Position numbers and translations under genes: made by a program
The notes under the pieces: generated by a model
What the model was told of the DNA's origin: nothing
The model's input: only the letters and a program-made list of their open reading frames with translations
Databases searched by the model: none
Origin: Ecdyonurus torrentis
Lineage: Eukaryota; Arthropoda; Insecta; Ephemeroptera; Heptageniidae
Direction: 5' to 3'
DNA length: 64,000 bases
Assembly (NCBI GenBank): GCA_949318235.1
Contig: OX439128.1
Coordinates: 42,388,136-42,452,135, forward strand
Shown here: positions 60,711-64,000 of the stretch, one piece after another
Layout: every line of letters begins with the position of its first letter
How positions within the stretch are numbered: the stretch's first letter is position 1

Positions 60711-63700
60711 AGAGCAATTCGCTATACTTTCTTCTCTGGATTAATTATTACGCAAATTACATGTTGTCATATATTAATTATACAGTTTATACAATAAAGA
60801 TTTTTGAAAAGTGTCTACCGTCTATTCATGCGCTGTAAGCAAAGAAATACTTGCCACTACTATTGTATCTATCTTTAGTAAAATATATCAAAAGTAATAA
60901 TAATAACAATAAAATTATTTATATAACAATAAGTTATATTATAGCCTGTTCACATGCAGCAATATTTTATGTAATAAATGTGATTGCATGAAAATTTCAT
61001 AATTTTAATACAGTTTCTATAAATGCAATCAAAATTATTAAAAATTTGCATCGTGTGGGATATCATGGCTTTATAGTGTGATTTATGTGAAATAAATATT
61101 TTTTTACTTAAATAAATAGGGTATAAATAGGATTTAAAAAGGATGATCAAAACAATTGCAACCAATCACAGTAATTTTAAAATTAATCAACAAATTGTAC
61201 GAGCCTTTGTGATTGATTTGATCACCATATTTAATCGAAACAAAAAAATTGAGTTAATTGACCACAGTAAAATGACCACATTTAATCTAGTCATTATAGG
61301 AAAGAGGCAGCTTTACTTTAATATTCATTATAAATTGTATTACCCTTAATATATATAATATTATAATACTAATTGGAATATAAGAAATATGATGTTTATT
61401 AATAATGAAAAGTAAACAAATATAATATATTTTAAAATAACATTAAAAAACTTTTATAAAATAAACAAGTAATTAAAATACGTTAGTTTATGTACTATAC
61501 ATAAAAGTAAATAATTATTATAAATCTTCAAACGTTGTTCTGCAGAGATTTTCTTTTCCTTTCTTAACACAAAATAATAATTAAATATTTTGAAAAACAT
61601 TTCTATGAAGTTTTTTTTTTTTTTCTATAACAGTTTTTAAATAATAATAATAAAAATAAACTTTATAAAATAAGAATACTTGTAAGTAAATGGAAAAAAG
61701 CATTTAAAGAAAATTACTTTCATCTTAAACCCATTTTATTTTAGAACGCAATTTTTATAAGTTAATGGACGAAAGCATTTATATTTAATTCTTTGAAGAA
61801 CATTTTAAAAGAATTTTTATGTATATATTTAAAGAAGATGAAAAAGTGTTTAATTTTCATAAAATTTTATACACGGATAGTAAACATTATTTCCCATAAT
61901 AAATGCCATTATTAAAAGTTGAAAGCGTAGATTAATACAAAAAAAAAGTAAGTAGAAAACAATCTCAATTACATGAAATCAAAACTTTGTTTTTAAAATA
62001 AAAGTTTACTAATTAACTCATTGCGAGAACAATATTGTTTTCGCATACACGATTTTTTTTTTTTTTTTTTTTTTTTGTTAAACCTGTCAGAAAATTTTTA
62101 ACTAAAATTTTTGTTAATTAATGTATAGAGAGAAAAAACACAAAAAATATAAAAAGATTATTTCATAACCCATCAGTAATTATAAAAGTTAGCTTGGTAA
62201 AGCTTATCACAATAATAAATCTCACATTTCATTGAAAATATCATGTTGAAAGTTTTATAATACTGTGAACAGTACATACATATATATTTTTAAAAAAAAG
62301 CGTAGGCTCTTTTGTGTATATGAATAAGACCTATCTACCTACAAACAATTTCCAATGAATGGGATGATTGGTGATTTATAACGGTGTAGTCTTTACCATA
62401 TTTAGATGATTACTAATCGATCAAATCTTATTATGAAGCTAGTGAATTTTTTTTTTTGGTATTTCCTTAATATTAATTTATGCTTTTGTAATAATTTTTT
62501 CTGGGCGTGTTAAGTTTGCAAACAAATCCTTGCCTTTAAACATTGTTTTCTTTTCAAATTATATTTATTAAAATTTGTTAAGTAAATTTATAATTGAGTA
62601 ATTATGATGTTGAAATTTAAGTGTGTAATTTGAAATTAACATATGATTTTTAAATTTTTCGGGTGGAAATTGTTTTGTTTAAGGGCAATGACTTCATTTA
62701 TGCACGCTTATAAAAATATTACTCATATAAAAATTGTTTTAACCTATTAAAATTAACTAATAACTATAGTTTAATTTACATAAATAAGGGCAAAGATTAT
62801 TGAAAAATCATTCATAATTGCTATAAAATTAAAATAATTTATAAAAGTATATTTATATATATATATATAGATTATATGAGATATGGACTAAATAAATTAA
62901 AAAAAAAACTATAATAATTTAATAGTTATTTTCGCAATGAATTTTTTTTTTGAGAGCGCACGTTCACTAATAATTACTTAAATATATAATAACATAATTT
63001 ATTTTTTTTAAACAAAATATTATTATAAGAAATTTAAAACTGTTTCAAAAATAACTAACGTACGTACACATAACATTTTTCTGCATTAGTATTCATTGGG
63101 GCATGAACAAAAATTTACCTTAAAAATACATTTTTTTTTATCATTCATCTACTTTTAAAAAAGCTTTTAGGTTTCGCAGACGTTTCTCTCTCTCTCTCTC
63201 TTTCTCTATCTCTATCTCTCTTATACTTTTTTTTAGAAAATGCATTAATAGATTTTTTTAATGCTTTTTTTTTAATGCTTTTTTTTTTTTTAAAGTAACA
63301 AAAATCAGATGAAAATATTTCAATGACATACAAAAACATTGAAAAAAATAAAAAATACTTTCATTTTATTTCATAACTGTCTGACACATGCATCTAATTT
63401 GGTTAATAATAATAATAATGTATGAAGGGCGTGTGCAACACACGAACTCATGTATTAGATGTTATTAAATCACGTGAGCAACTCGTATATTGTGTAATGT
63501 GCACAGTAGAAAATATAATATGAACATCGTCAAGAATATCATCACGTGACTTGCATGCTACTAAGAGGTCATGATATCAAAACTTAATCATATTAGTGAT
63601 TAATTTTTATTTTTATTATTATTAATGTGCTTTTATTCTGTCTAGTTTTAAGCTTAAAAAAAAGGGGTATTTTTCTTGTTTCAATAAGAATAAGTTGAAT

Positions 63701-64000
63701 TTCTTTAAAATTGCATCATATATATATATATAAATTCTTTCAAACTTGTTAGTAATCATCAATCAAATTTATTTTTCCATAAGGAAATCACAGTATAATA
63801 ATGAAGTTTGAAACAAAGAAAAAATTTGTGATACGAGTCATCAATTACCTTTGTGTCATTTTCATAGTATTGCTACAATTTTTTTCATTGAAAATGTAAA
63901 TTAAATACATTTAATAAACGAAATAAATAGAACATGTATACAAAATAAAACTACTATATTTTATTATAATTTACATTACTTTGTGAAATATAATATGTGT
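60711..64000. other. AT-rich non-coding spacer to the window end
   Basis: No gene was recognised. It includes a run of 24 T at 62053-62076 and an imperfect CT array at 63185-63220. E-box-like CACGTG occurs at about 63472 and 63543, with no gene nearby to give it meaning. Confidence 0.65.

Noticed and set aside
63468..63555. Two CACGTG E-boxes near the window end
   Set aside because: Hexamers recur by chance and no gene is visible nearby, so a regulatory role cannot be supported.

Overview
The window looks like non-coding DNA from an AT-rich animal nuclear genome. It is strongly A+T rich by eye (about three quarters; not counted) and has no operons, Shine-Dalgarno sites or dense reading frames. 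It is packed with very long, often perfect microsatellites: (CT/GA)n, (TA)n, (GT)n, (GTT)n and (TGAA)n. It also carries short foldback or MITE-like elements and one decayed non-LTR retrotransposon tail. This mix fits a microsatellite-rich invertebrate such as a crustacean or mollusc. That placement is inference, because no host gene is present to settle it.

I could not support any host protein-coding gene, tRNA, rRNA, microRNA, CRISPR array or prokaryotic system. Almost every long reading frame is a translated simple repeat (Ser-Leu, Arg-Glu, Tyr-Ile, Cys-Val, His-Ser-Phe-Ile) or a short frame in AT-rich sequence. The one stretch with protein homology I recognise is at 19024-19362 on the minus strand. 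It is the C-terminal end of a non-LTR reverse transcriptase polyprotein, interrupted by an in-frame stop and followed by a (TAA)n-like tail.

Layout: 0-7 kb is AT-rich spacer with CT, TA and GA arrays and a 41-base T run. 7.9-8.8 kb holds two dispersed repeats, one with inverted ends and a G12 run, the other with an internal 64-bp tandem duplication. 12.3 kb holds a GC-richer foldback element with four AGGTCC/GGACCT boxes. 15.7-16.0 kb holds a TTAA-flanked MITE whose diverged, inverted relative lies at 42.7-43.0 kb. 18.9-19.4 kb is the LINE relic. 21.2 kb holds a 161-bp palindromic element. 26.3 kb holds a small inverted repeat. 28.8-29.0 kb is a very long (GT)n tract. 32.4-32.7 kb, 39.7-39.9 kb and 44.9-45.1 kb hold three large foldback elements. 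43.2-43.5 kb is a CT array with an internal duplication. 49.1-49.3 kb is a second copy of the 8.5 kb repeat. 51.6-51.8 kb is a (GTT)n/(GCTGTT)16 compound array. 59.0-59.4 kb is a nearly pure (TGAA)~110 array.

The most interesting biology is the set of short non-autonomous elements. Several have terminal inverted repeats next to TTAA or a one-base variant, and three contain a TGACGTCA-like core near the middle. They may be relics of one or a few TTAA-targeting DNA transposon families, but no transposase is present in the window. No previously undescribed gene system was found.
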